A DNA stretch of 44,805 nucleotides from Candidatus Moraniibacteriota bacterium (GTDB taxonomy: Bacteria; Patescibacteriota; Minisyncoccia; Moranbacterales; GCA-2747515), in contig JALVQA010000012.1 of the NCBI GenBank assembly GCA_027031495.1, forward strand, positions 1-44,805, given 5' to 3'. The notes beneath the pieces were generated by a model. The model saw only the letters and a list, made by a program, of their open reading frames with translations, was not told where the DNA came from and ran no database searches. Shown here one piece after another: positions 8,910-18,177 of the stretch. The translations under genes were made by a program, and so were the position numbers. Position 1 is the stretch's first letter, and each line of letters starts with the position of its first letter.

Positions 8910-10349
8910 CTATTTTTCCCGCACTTTGCTGATATTTTTGAGAAGTTTTTTGACCGCTGCAATCATCTTGTCGTGTGGTACAGTTTCCTGTGATCCACTC
9001 GTCATATCCTTGAGAATGACTGTATCGTCCAGTGCTTCTTTTTGCCCAATAATAATCGCAACATCAACACCTGCACGCTCCGCCTTACGTAGCTGCGCCC
9101 GAAGATTACCGCGTCCAAAACTCTCCGCTGTCAAAATACCGGCCTTTTGCAATTCAGCGAAAGTGGCAAGGCTTTTCTTTTTTGCAAGGTCACCAAGTTG
9201 CGCAAGAAAAACACGTGGCTGTGGCAATTGATAAGATTTCGCACCGATTTTTTTCATTTCAAGTACAAGACGATCAATGCCAAGACCGAAACCGATCGCC
9301 GGCATATCATCTCCGCCCATCATTTTGATAAGCGTATCATAGCGTCCACCACCACCAAGTGAGCGCCGCTTTGCCGTCTCAGAATCTTTCACATAAATTT
9401 CAAAAACAGTCTGCGTATAGTAGTCAAGACCGCGAACAAGTGTATCATCACGTACATATGCAATACCAAGCTCATCAAGATATTCTAGAAACTTTTCAAA
9501 ATGTGCGCGACTTTCGTCATCAAGCGCATCAAACGCACGTGGCGCTTCAGCGGCAATCGCTGCAACATCGGGATCTTTCGCATCTACTATGCGAAAAGGG
9601 TTTTCCTTGATAAACGGACGAAACTCCGCAGGCAGTTTACGGCGATATTTTTCAAAAAATGTTGTTAGTTTTCGCTTATATGCCGCACGTGTCTTCGCCG
9701 TACCGATGGAATTAACATGGAATGCAACATTTTTAATGCCAAGAGCCCGTAGAATACGATCGGCCATCTGTATCATCTGTGCATCAAGAATAGGATCACT
9801 CTCACCATAAACATCAAAGTTACCCTGAAAATGTTCACGATAACGCCCCTCTTGTGGACGATCATAGCGATAGACCGGTCCCATAGAAAAGAGTTTTACC
9901 GGCTTTGGCCATACAGCCATCCCATGTTGAACAAATGCGCGCACATTACCGGCTGTAAGTTCGGGCCGAAGTGCAACTTTATCACCGCCACGTGTTACAA
10001 AAGTGTACATCTCCTTTTCAATAACCTCCGTTTTTGAACCAACACTACGCACAAAAAGGTTTTCAAACTCAACAAGTGGCGTATCAATACGGCCAAAACC
10101 ATATTCCTGTGCTACTTTATTAAATACGCGACGCACTTGCTCCCAATACGGTTGTTCACTCGGCAATATATCGCGCATGCCACGCAACGTCTGCAATACA
10201 ACAACATCCTCACTTCGCGTCTTTTTCTTCGCACTACCAGTACGTGCACTCTTCATTGCCATCTTTCTTATTATCTTCTTTGCCGCCTTTTTTGTAGTCT
10301 TCTTCACTGCTTTCTTTGCCGCCTTTTTTGTAGTCTTCTTCACTGCCAT
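8910..10349 (-). CDS. hisS: Histidyl-tRNA synthetase with Lys/Ala-rich N-terminal extension
   Basis: LRGMRDILPSE; RPELTAGNVR; FSMGPVYRYDRPQEGRYREHFQ; VRGLDYYTQTVFE; LGGGGRYD. N-terminus is MAVKKTTKKAAKKAVKKTTKKAAKK. Confidence 0.95.
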   Translation of the reverse strand: MAVKKTTKKAAKKAVKKTTKKAAKKIIRKMAMKSARTGSAKKKTRSEDVVVLQTLRGMRDILPSEQPYWEQVRRVFNKVAQEYGFGRIDTPLVEFENLFVRSVGSKTEVIEKEMYTFVTRGGDKVALRPELTAGNVRAFVQHGMAVWPKPVKLFSMGPVYRYDRPQEGRYREHFQGNFDVYGESDPILDAQMIQMADRILRALGIKNVAFHVNSIGTAKTRAAYKRKLTTFFEKYRRKLPAEFRPFIKENPFRIVDAKDPDVAAIAAEAPRAFDALDDESRAHFEKFLEYLDELGIAYVRDDTLVRGLDYYTQTVFEIYVKDSETAKRRSLGGGGRYDTLIKMMGGDDMPAIGFGLGIDRLVLEMKKIGAKSYQLPQPRVFLAQLGDLAKKKSLATFAELQKAGILTAESFGRGNLRAQLRKAERAGVDVAIIIGQKEALDDTVILKDMTSGSQETVPHDKMIAAVKKLLKNISKVREK

Positions 10350-10367
10350 AGAACTAAATATTAGAGA

Positions 10368-11051
10368 TTAATCAATGGTATAAATTTTAAATTTGCTAAA
10401 GGGCCATATGCGTATTAAGACCTTGCCCATTACGAGATCTTTGTCAAGTGGACCCCATGCACGCGAATCATAGCTATTGTTACGATTATCACCCATAACA
10501 AAGTACTCATCGTTGCCAACTGTATATTCAACATCACCATTTGCATCATCATAATTTTGTGGCAAGTACTCTTCTTCAAGAACAAAGCCGTCAGGGTGTA
10601 CATCATTATAAATCGTCACAACGCCATTGTGAATGGTAATTTTTTCACCAGGAAGCCCTACAACGCGCTTTATAAAAAATACCTTTGGATCATTTGGGAA
10701 GCGGAAAACGATGGGATCGCCACGGTGAAACTCTCTTTGCACCGGCACAAGCGTCAGATCGCCGATGCTTACATCTTTATAACCCATTTCATTGACAATA
10801 ACATATTCACCACCATGAAAATTTGGCGCCATACTCGCTCCCTGAACAAGAAATGGCTGAAAGAGAAACGTGCGCACGGGGATAATGATCATTGCCGAAA
10901 AAACAAAAATCTTTACAACTTCCCACACAAAATTACCAATATCACTTAGTGCAATCTCATCCTTTTTGCGCTTTTTATTTGTGCGCGTCATACTGGTGCA
11001 CGTATTAACAATAACATCTTTATTATTACCATAATCATATGATATATGCAA
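10368..11051 (-). CDS. lepB: Signal peptidase I
   Basis: FLVQGASMAPNF (Ser), FFIKRVVGLPGEKI (Lys), MGDNRNNSYDSRAWGPL box. Confidence 0.93.
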   Translation of the reverse strand: MHISYDYGNNKDVIVNTCTSMTRTNKKRKKDEIALSDIGNFVWEVVKIFVFSAMIIIPVRTFLFQPFLVQGASMAPNFHGGEYVIVNEMGYKDVSIGDLTLVPVQREFHRGDPIVFRFPNDPKVFFIKRVVGLPGEKITIHNGVVTIYNDVHPDGFVLEEEYLPQNYDDANGDVEYTVGNDEYFVMGDNRNNSYDSRAWGPLDKDLVMGKVLIRIWPFSKFKIYTID

Positions 11052-11070
11052 CTATTATGTCACATCACAT

Positions 11071-11107
11071 GAAAAACACGCCAACATACTCAAACATGAA
11101 GGCGTGT
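11071..11107 (-). terminator. Rho-independent terminator after the O-antigen ligase/TPR gene
   Basis: Minus strand ACACGCC...GGCGTGT followed by a T-tract (TTTTTC). Confidence 0.6.
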
Positions 11108-11142
11108 CCACTTTTATACGGAAAATTTTCTTGGCGCACATC

Positions 11143-13845
11143 TTATTTTTTGTCCTTTTTGTCTTTCTTGTCTTTTTTGCCAGATTTTTGCATTTCTTCT
11201 TGTTTATCTGCAGATGTGGCGCTACCGACACTTTGCTCCTCTTTATTGCTATATTGAGAACCTTCTTTTGTTTCGGTAGTTAAATCAACCTTTGGTCGCT
11301 TGCTACCAGTATGCTCGTCATTTTCAACAGATACACCAGATTGCTTCAACTTCTCAATTGTAGCCTCTATTTTCTCTCGCGTTGCCGCAGCGCTCTCGTC
11401 ATCCGGCAAAAGTTCGAGGACTTTTTCATACTCTTTGATCGCGGCAGCAATTTTATTTTTCTGTTCATAGAGCGTTGCTTGCTCAAAATGCACGTTAACA
11501 TCATTGTTATTTACAGCAAGAATACTGCGGAAGAGAAATTCGGCACGTGCTGCATCGTTTTCTTTGTCACGCTTTTTGTAAAGTACGCCAAGATTATAAG
11601 CATACGTAATATTCGCATTACCGCTCGCAATAAATGCCTTTTCCATGTCCGCAATAGCATCATCAATATTATCAAGACTTTGCTCTATGAGGGCGCGCTG
11701 GTAATATGCAGGCGCAAGATTTGGCTTCTTGTTAATTGCCGTACTGAAGAACTCTTTCGCTTTCACAAGCATTTCTTTGCGCTCATTTTCTTTCTTTGGG
11801 TCAATAAGCAGCGCTTTACGCAGTGCAACTTCACCGCGCTTCAAGGGATATATCGCATTTGACGGTTCAAGTCTTTGGGCATATTCATATGCTTTATCAA
11901 CATCGTCCAGTATTCCCGTCGTGCTCAGCATTGTTGCATCATAATAACGACTTGCACTCTCAAGAATCTGCGCGTAAATTTCGGCCGCAGCAACACTGAC
12001 CGGCAAAAGATCACGTCCTTTTGCAGTTATATCCTGAGCCATTTCCAAGTACGAACGCAAGGTTTGAAGATTACGATCTTTTTCATCTTTAAGCGCTTCA
12101 CGATTTGCGAGGACCATATACTCTTGCCCGGCACGAATCAAGTAATGTCCTTCATGTTGATTAAGCTGCGCAGCACGGGTAAGATATGCAATCGTTTCTA
12201 CACTTACTTCTTGTGCATGAACAGCTTTACCGGCAAGGGCGTCAGCGACAAAAATCTTTCCTACAAAAAAGAATGACATGCCAATACCAGCAATAAGAAC
12301 GATGGAAATGAAGGCAAAAGAAAGTGCAAATTTTGGTGATGCCTTTAAAGAGAATGATACCGTACTAAATGATACCTTACTCTCGCTATAGAGTACGGCC
12401 AATGTCAGTGTAGAAAGCAACGTTCCAACAAGTATCATGCTTCCTTCTACACGATTAAAGAGCGCTGCGACACAGAGTGTAATAAATGCACTAACAAGTC
12501 CAAGTGAGTAGATTTTATTATATTTTTGATCACGTACCATCAAATAAATACTCACACTCACAAATGTAAGAACTGTTAGGATGAGAAAGATTGTGCCAAC
12601 AATACCGATTGTTGAAAGACTGTCAAAGAGCACACCTTCCCCACGAAGAAAACGTAACGCATAGAGCGGTTGTGTATTAAGTTCTTCTGGACGTGCCATA
12701 GAAAACGCCTGACCATACATTGCCGGACCATAACCAAAGAAGAAGTGTTCTTTCAGTGACGCCTTTGCAATTTGCCACGAGAACGACACGCTCAGTGTTA
12801 CTTCAGGCGGAAGAGTGATCTCTTCACTTACAAAAGGGCTTCGTACAGGAGAATTCGGTGAATAAACGACAATAAAGCCTATTACAGCGACAAGAAATGC
12901 TATTGGCATAAAAGAAAGTGCTCCATACGGACGTATAATACGCGCCAGAATGAAGATAAGAAAGAATATAGCACCAATTGTTAATGCCATTAATGGTGTA
13001 TAACTTAAAAGCGAAAAAATATTTATTAAACTTAGAGCGATGACAATGACAAGAATAGCGCTCATTGCATAACGCAACAGCGGTTTCATGCGGACTTCTT
13101 CGCGCCACAAACCAAAAAGCGTACTGATAAAGAGCGGGATCATTAGCGAGAAAAACAACGTAAGACCCTTTAATGAGCCTATCAAACTCAATGGCGCAAT
13201 GGCCGCAAATGATGCCGGCAAAAAGTGCACACCAAGTAAGCCAAGAAACGTCCATACCACAACGACACTGCCGGAAAGTACAAATGCGCCAAAAAACCAG
13301 CGGAAACGCTCCCATGAAAAATGCGTAATAACAAGGTAAAAAGCAAAAACACCGGCGATGAATGCTATCACACCCTGTGAAGGATCCCCGAAAGCACCCC
13401 AAAAACTATGCCAACGATCATCGGAAAGGTATGCACTGACAAGTATGGCGAGAAATGTGCCTATCAATGGGTAATCAAGTGGTGTACGTCGTATGACTAA
13501 CTTGCCACTTGTCGCACTTTTTATTGCCCACGCCACGAGCGCAACAAGAAGCCAAAAGTAGAAATAGATCTGCTTATCAAAAGCGATGTCCTGCATTGTC
13601 AATGACGTAAAAAAGAGTGGCGCACCAAAAAACAACGCTGTGATACTTGCGGTAATGATCGCATCAAGAAAACGCTTTGGACGACTCTTTTTTCGCGAAT
13701 ATGCACATTTGCTTTGTGGTGCCGCCTCTTGCTTCTGTTGTGTCATGCTATTTTGTTGTGCAAACATCTGCTTAACACGACGCTCGTACTCTGCGGGAAT
13801 AGCTCCGCTCTTTGATTGCATATTTTCACTTTCAACCATACACAC
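11143..13845 (-). CDS. O-antigen ligase-like polytopic membrane protein with C-terminal TPR region and Lys/Asp tail
   Basis: Many TM segments in the N-half; TPR-like helices (NLAPAYYQRALIEQSLDNIDDAIADMEKAF; VHFEQATLYEQKNKIAAAIKEYEKVLELLPDD); ends KSGKKDKKDKKDKK. Confidence 0.8.
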   Translation of the reverse strand: MCMVESENMQSKSGAIPAEYERRVKQMFAQQNSMTQQKQEAAPQSKCAYSRKKSRPKRFLDAIITASITALFFGAPLFFTSLTMQDIAFDKQIYFYFWLLVALVAWAIKSATSGKLVIRRTPLDYPLIGTFLAILVSAYLSDDRWHSFWGAFGDPSQGVIAFIAGVFAFYLVITHFSWERFRWFFGAFVLSGSVVVVWTFLGLLGVHFLPASFAAIAPLSLIGSLKGLTLFFSLMIPLFISTLFGLWREEVRMKPLLRYAMSAILVIVIALSLINIFSLLSYTPLMALTIGAIFFLIFILARIIRPYGALSFMPIAFLVAVIGFIVVYSPNSPVRSPFVSEEITLPPEVTLSVSFSWQIAKASLKEHFFFGYGPAMYGQAFSMARPEELNTQPLYALRFLRGEGVLFDSLSTIGIVGTIFLILTVLTFVSVSIYLMVRDQKYNKIYSLGLVSAFITLCVAALFNRVEGSMILVGTLLSTLTLAVLYSESKVSFSTVSFSLKASPKFALSFAFISIVLIAGIGMSFFFVGKIFVADALAGKAVHAQEVSVETIAYLTRAAQLNQHEGHYLIRAGQEYMVLANREALKDEKDRNLQTLRSYLEMAQDITAKGRDLLPVSVAAAEIYAQILESASRYYDATMLSTTGILDDVDKAYEYAQRLEPSNAIYPLKRGEVALRKALLIDPKKENERKEMLVKAKEFFSTAINKKPNLAPAYYQRALIEQSLDNIDDAIADMEKAFIASGNANITYAYNLGVLYKKRDKENDAARAEFLFRSILAVNNNDVNVHFEQATLYEQKNKIAAAIKEYEKVLELLPDDESAAATREKIEATIEKLKQSGVSVENDEHTGSKRPKVDLTTETKEGSQYSNKEEQSVGSATSADKQEEMQKSGKKDKKDKKDKK

Positions 13846-13902
13846 ACTTTGTTTTATTTTTTTACATCAATGCTATTTATCTACATTTAAAATTATATCA
13901 CA

Positions 13903-15198
13903 CTATTTATTTCTTACGATAGCTCGCCCAGCAACATACCCTGTTGCCCAACTTGCCGTGAGGTTAAAACCACCAGTGACACCATCAATGTCAAGAATTT
14001 CGCCAGCAAAGTATACGCCGCACGCTATTCTTGATGCACACGTTTTTGGCGACACTTCAGAAAGTGAGACACCACCAGCTGTTACAAATTCGTCACCAGG
14101 ACGTTTTGCGTATAGCCTCACACTATACCCATCGCCAAGAAAATGCGCAAGTATTTTTCGCTCTTTCTTTGAAAGTTCGGCACACTTTTTCTCTACATCA
14201 ATACCACACTCCCTACACATTGCATAAGCAAAACGCGTCGTCATCCATCGCTTGAGAATATGTACGATTGTGTGTGCGCCATCAGCAGCACATGCATCTA
14301 TTAGCAGTTTCTGCCATGTATGATAATCACGCGTGGCGTCAATACATATACGTACATGCAAGGGCGCACTTTCATCGATCTTTTCATGCGCCACACCTGC
14401 GGCAAAAGCAAAAGCTGCCGGCCCACTTATCCCAAAATGCGTCAAGAGAAGTGGTCCTGTTGCATCAACTTTTTCGCCGTTTGCACGCCGTGCGTACAGG
14501 CGTGCATGCGGAAAACTCGTGCCGGAGAGTTCTTTTATCCACGCCTCACGTACGAGAAAGCTGTTTAACGACGGTCCTAGTGGCGTAATTGTATGACCAA
14601 GTGCACGCGCAAAAGCATAACCGTCACCACGTGAACCTGTGTGTGCATATGCATTGCCACCTGTTGTGAGCACAACGATATCATACAGTTTATGACGTGT
14701 GCCATTTTTGTCCTTGTATGTTATACAAAATTGATTATCGCTTTTCTCAACTGAGAGCACACTCGTTTTACACAAACAGCGTATGGTCGGTGTTGTAGCA
14801 AAAATCTTTTCAAAAACACGCACAATATCTTTTCCATTATTACTGCAAGGAAATACACGCCTATCATCCTCCTCTCTTAACGGTACATCATGTGCCTCAA
14901 ACCACGCGCGAATCTTTGCTGGACCAAACGCTTTTAGAGCATCGCGCAGAAATGTGCCGCCACGTGGATACTTTGTGACAAGTACATCAAGGCTAGTTAT
15001 ACCTGTCGTCACATTACATCGCCCACCACCGGAGATGATTACCTTCGCACCGAGAGATGCATTGCGCTCAAAAAGCGCAATATCACCGCTAAAACCTTTT
15101 TCTATAAGTGTTGCCGCGCACATCATACCCGCAGCGCCACCACCAATAATCGCCACTTTCTTAGATTTTTTTCTCTTTTTACACATAGCGTCCACCAT
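13903..15198 (-). CDS. NAD(P)/FAD-dependent oxidoreductase, BaiN/HI0933-like family
   Basis: VAIIGGGAAGMMCAATL; ISGGGRCNVT; TTGGNAYAHTGSRGDGYAFARALGHTI; FVTAGGVSLSEVSPKTCASRI; FAGEILDIDGVTGGFNLTASWATGYVAG. Confidence 0.92.
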   Translation of the reverse strand: MVDAMCKKRKKSKKVAIIGGGAAGMMCAATLIEKGFSGDIALFERNASLGAKVIISGGGRCNVTTGITSLDVLVTKYPRGGTFLRDALKAFGPAKIRAWFEAHDVPLREEDDRRVFPCSNNGKDIVRVFEKIFATTPTIRCLCKTSVLSVEKSDNQFCITYKDKNGTRHKLYDIVVLTTGGNAYAHTGSRGDGYAFARALGHTITPLGPSLNSFLVREAWIKELSGTSFPHARLYARRANGEKVDATGPLLLTHFGISGPAAFAFAAGVAHEKIDESAPLHVRICIDATRDYHTWQKLLIDACAADGAHTIVHILKRWMTTRFAYAMCRECGIDVEKKCAELSKKERKILAHFLGDGYSVRLYAKRPGDEFVTAGGVSLSEVSPKTCASRIACGVYFAGEILDIDGVTGGFNLTASWATGYVAGRAIVRNK

Positions 15199-15982
15199 AA
15201 AGCGCTGCTGCTACAGACGTCGCAAGATTAAGACTGGAAACTTTGTCTCGCATTGGAATACGTACAGTTTGGCGCGCCAGTTCCCTCATAGCATGTGACA
15301 CACCAGCACGCTCACTACCAAAAACGAGAATACTCTTTTGCGGTATTGTTATACGTGTCACACTATCGCCATTCTCATCAAAAACACATACCGGTCGCCT
15401 CAACGCACGCACATCATCTAATGACACAGAAATAACCGGTACAGCAAAGTGAAGACCGGCACTCCCACGAAGACATGCCGGTCGCCATGGATTAAGGGGG
15501 CCATAGACACACACGCCGGCAACGCCATACGCAGCTGCGACACGAACACACGCGCCAAGATTATCAAGATCACGTGCATCATCAATGAGAACGATCGGCG
15601 CACTAACATCTTTTAAAATGTCAAATGTATACTGTGGTCGTTTTGCAATAGCGATGACACCGGTTCGCGGTGGCCGTGGCGCAAGGCGTGCATAAATCGT
15701 TTCAGAAATCGGTGTTATAAGCGTACGCATGTGCGCAACGCTCTCTGGCGCGTGATGCTTACACAGCGCCACTACATCATTAGGACGTGGTGATACTGCA
15801 CAAATGATGTCTGCGCCGAATCGCACTGCGTGCTTAAGCGCATGAAAACCCTCCAACACAACAACTGAATCATCCCGCCGCGCCGCATAAAATTGTTCCG
15901 GCAAATACTTCTCATCCATGGAATAAGCAACGTTTAACACTTTTGTTTCATGATTTCTCGAATACGCAAAATAACACGCCAC
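15179..15982 (-). CDS. TrmH/SpoU-family RNA 2'-O-methyltransferase; likely start near 15919
   Basis: DDARDLDNLGACVRVAAAYGVAGV; LVFGSERAGVSHAM; RIPMRDKVSSLNLATSVAAALY. Confidence 0.92.
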   Translation of the reverse strand: MACYFAYSRNHETKVLNVAYSMDEKYLPEQFYAARRDDSVVVLEGFHALKHAVRFGADIICAVSPRPNDVVALCKHHAPESVAHMRTLITPISETIYARLAPRPPRTGVIAIAKRPQYTFDILKDVSAPIVLIDDARDLDNLGACVRVAAAYGVAGVCVYGPLNPWRPACLRGSAGLHFAVPVISVSLDDVRALRRPVCVFDENGDSVTRITIPQKSILVFGSERAGVSHAMRELARQTVRIPMRDKVSSLNLATSVAAALYGGRYV

Positions 15983-16470
15983 GTACTCTCATAGCTCACC
16001 ATCTCCCGCGTAATGTCATGGGGGTTTATCGAAACAACAGCGGCAACATCATCACGTACACGAATACTTTCTACTTCTTCATGTGTAATGTCTGCCATAA
16101 AGTGTGCATCTGTGCCATACGTTGTGTTGCCCGCAAAGGGGTATATAAAAGAGCCACTGCATATATAGCGCAAATCTTTCTGTGCTATTGAAAGACCGAG
16201 TTCCTCACGAATTTCCCGTACAGCAGCTTGTTCTAAGTTTTCTCCACGATCAACAAAGCCACCGGGAAAATCATGTTTGCCTTTGTGTGGGTTACGGGCA
16301 CGCTTCGCAAGCACAACTCTATTATCCGGCAGACGCAACACTACGCCGGCTGCCGCTGCCTGATTATCGTAGATGTGACGCCCACATGTTGTGCACGCCA
16401 TATGAGCCGGCTCTTTCGTAAGTGCTGTTGATGCACAGTATGGACAACATATAAATTTATCAATATCCAT
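15934..16470 (-). CDS. NUDIX hydrolase with N-terminal zinc ribbon
   Basis: CCPYC...CTTCG plus GGFVDRGENLEQAAVREIREELG Nudix box. Confidence 0.92.
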   Translation of the reverse strand: MDIDKFICCPYCASTALTKEPAHMACTTCGRHIYDNQAAAAGVVLRLPDNRVVLAKRARNPHKGKHDFPGGFVDRGENLEQAAVREIREELGLSIAQKDLRYICSGSFIYPFAGNTTYGTDAHFMADITHEEVESIRVRDDVAAVVSINPHDITREMVSYESTWRVILRIREIMKQKC

Positions 16471-16471
16471 A

Positions 16472-17437
16472 TTACTTTTTCATTAAATATTCTTTTAATG
16501 CATCGCGATAGTCACGCAATGGCGCGCGCTTTGTTGTACGTAAAACACTACTTGAAGGACGCTGTGCCGGACGCGGAAATGCCGACGGCGGTACAGGTTT
16601 TACACAAACATCCATTTTGAGAATTTTGTACAACTCTTTTGCTGCCTCATACCACGTACACGGCCCATCATTAACAACATGATAAATACCACGCGGTTCT
16701 TCATCTTCTATAATTGTTTTTGTCTCGGCCGCCAAATCCGGTGCATACGTAAAGCAACTTATCTCACCATCCACTGCCTTTACACATGTGCCGTCACGCT
16801 GCGCCTTCTCACCCACTTCACGCATCACATCAAAAAAACTCCTCTTTGCACCCTCGGCACGTGCCGGCGCACCAAAGAGTTTTGACAGGCGGATAATATA
16901 GTAGTGTGAACCGTTTTTTGCAACTTGTTTCTCGCCTTCGTACTTTGTTTGCCCATAGCGTGACAATGGGCGTGGATCATCAATTTCTTGATACGCTCTA
17001 TACGGTATTGTCTCTTCGGGACCGCGATATTGACACCCTTTGCATTTTTGCTCACAGCACCCTGGTGCCGGTCGCCCATTTACCGTCGGTCGCTCACCAT
17101 CAAATACATAGTCCGTACTGTAATGCACAAAGGTTGCCTGAAGTTGTGCTGCGTTACGCGCAAGGGCACCCGGCACCTCCGTATTGAGTTTTTTTGCTTT
17201 TGCGTATTCTTCATCACTTTCTTCGCACGCATCCACAGCATTATACGCCGTCGCATTGATAATAATATCCGGCCACAATTGTGCAATCGCTTGTGACAGC
17301 ATGGTTGTATCCGTCACATCGCACTCTTCACGGTCCCACGCAATAACACTATAGCGTGCATCATCTCTAAATACTTCCACAAGCGCTTGCCCAAGCATAC
17401 CCTTCGCACCGAGAATAAGAACTGTTTTTGTTGTCAT
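16472..17437 (-). CDS. rmlD: dTDP-4-dehydrorhamnose reductase-like SDR protein (RmlD family) with Cys-rich insertion
   Basis: LILGAKGMLGQALV; FVHYSTDYVFDGE; RYGQTKYEGEKQV; insertion GCCEQKCKGCQYRGPEETIPYRAYQEID. Confidence 0.87.
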   Translation of the reverse strand: MTTKTVLILGAKGMLGQALVEVFRDDARYSVIAWDREECDVTDTTMLSQAIAQLWPDIIINATAYNAVDACEESDEEYAKAKKLNTEVPGALARNAAQLQATFVHYSTDYVFDGERPTVNGRPAPGCCEQKCKGCQYRGPEETIPYRAYQEIDDPRPLSRYGQTKYEGEKQVAKNGSHYYIIRLSKLFGAPARAEGAKRSFFDVMREVGEKAQRDGTCVKAVDGEISCFTYAPDLAAETKTIIEDEEPRGIYHVVNDGPCTWYEAAKELYKILKMDVCVKPVPPSAFPRPAQRPSSSVLRTTKRAPLRDYRDALKEYLMKK

Positions 17438-17763
17438 AGTTTTGTTGTATTAGTACGTCGCCGCGCTTTCTGTGCCGCACGTAATTCTTTAAGCATTATC
17501 TTCCAATCTTTATTACGCACCGCACCCATGATGCGCCATTTTTCATGCTTTGGCGGTGTATAACCAGCATCTTCCATACGTGCAATTAAACCCTCTACAC
17601 CGTATACATCAACGGCTTCACGTAACTGCGTATGCGTTGTGATGCCCATGCGCTCAAGACATGCTTGCGTCGGGGCTTCAATATTACGAAAGCGCAGTGA
17701 CACATTCTCATGTGCCTGCGTAGTGGCACTTTTTCGCTTTTGTTGTTTAAATCTCTTTTTCAT
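17434..17763 (-). CDS. TfoX C-terminal-domain-like small protein
   Basis: FRNIEAPTQACLERMGITTHTQLREAVDVYGVEGLIARMEDAG....KWRIMGAVRNKDWKIMLKE resembles the TfoX_C pattern (N-lG..s..wL..iGI.t...L...G....y..l). Confidence 0.55.
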   Translation of the reverse strand: MKKRFKQQKRKSATTQAHENVSLRFRNIEAPTQACLERMGITTHTQLREAVDVYGVEGLIARMEDAGYTPPKHEKWRIMGAVRNKDWKIMLKELRAAQKARRRTNTTKL

Positions 17764-17781
17764 ATTCTGTACACCTTCTTA

Positions 17782-18168
17782 TCAGTTATTCTTACAAAGT
17801 GTATCACAAATGCGCTCTGTGCAGATATCCGCGCAATCCGCTCTCATGGAAACCGATGTTGATCCTGTGCACACACTTCTTGCTCTGAAGCCGTATTTTT
17901 CATAGAACGACACAAGTGACGGACTGCATGTAAGCGTTATCTTATACGCACCATCATTGCATGCCTTTCTTATCGCCTCTTTTATAAGAAGTGATGCATA
18001 ACCTTTCCCTCTTTCTGATGGATCTGTCCACACATCCTCAATGAGCACGTGCGGACCTTTCTTGTTGTGCACCAAAATATATGTCACACGAGAAACTTCT
18101 CTTTCGCCCTCTTTTAGTGTAAGCTTCACAATACTGCCCGCTGGTATATATTCTGTTTTCGTAACCAT
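17782..18168 (-). CDS. GNAT family N-acetyltransferase
   Basis: IEDVWTDPSERGKGYASLLIKEAIRKACNDGAYKITLTCSP...FYEKYGF. Confidence 0.88.
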   Translation of the reverse strand: MVTKTEYIPAGSIVKLTLKEGEREVSRVTYILVHNKKGPHVLIEDVWTDPSERGKGYASLLIKEAIRKACNDGAYKITLTCSPSLVSFYEKYGFRARSVCTGSTSVSMRADCADICTERICDTLCKNN

Positions 18169-18177
18169 GACACTATC

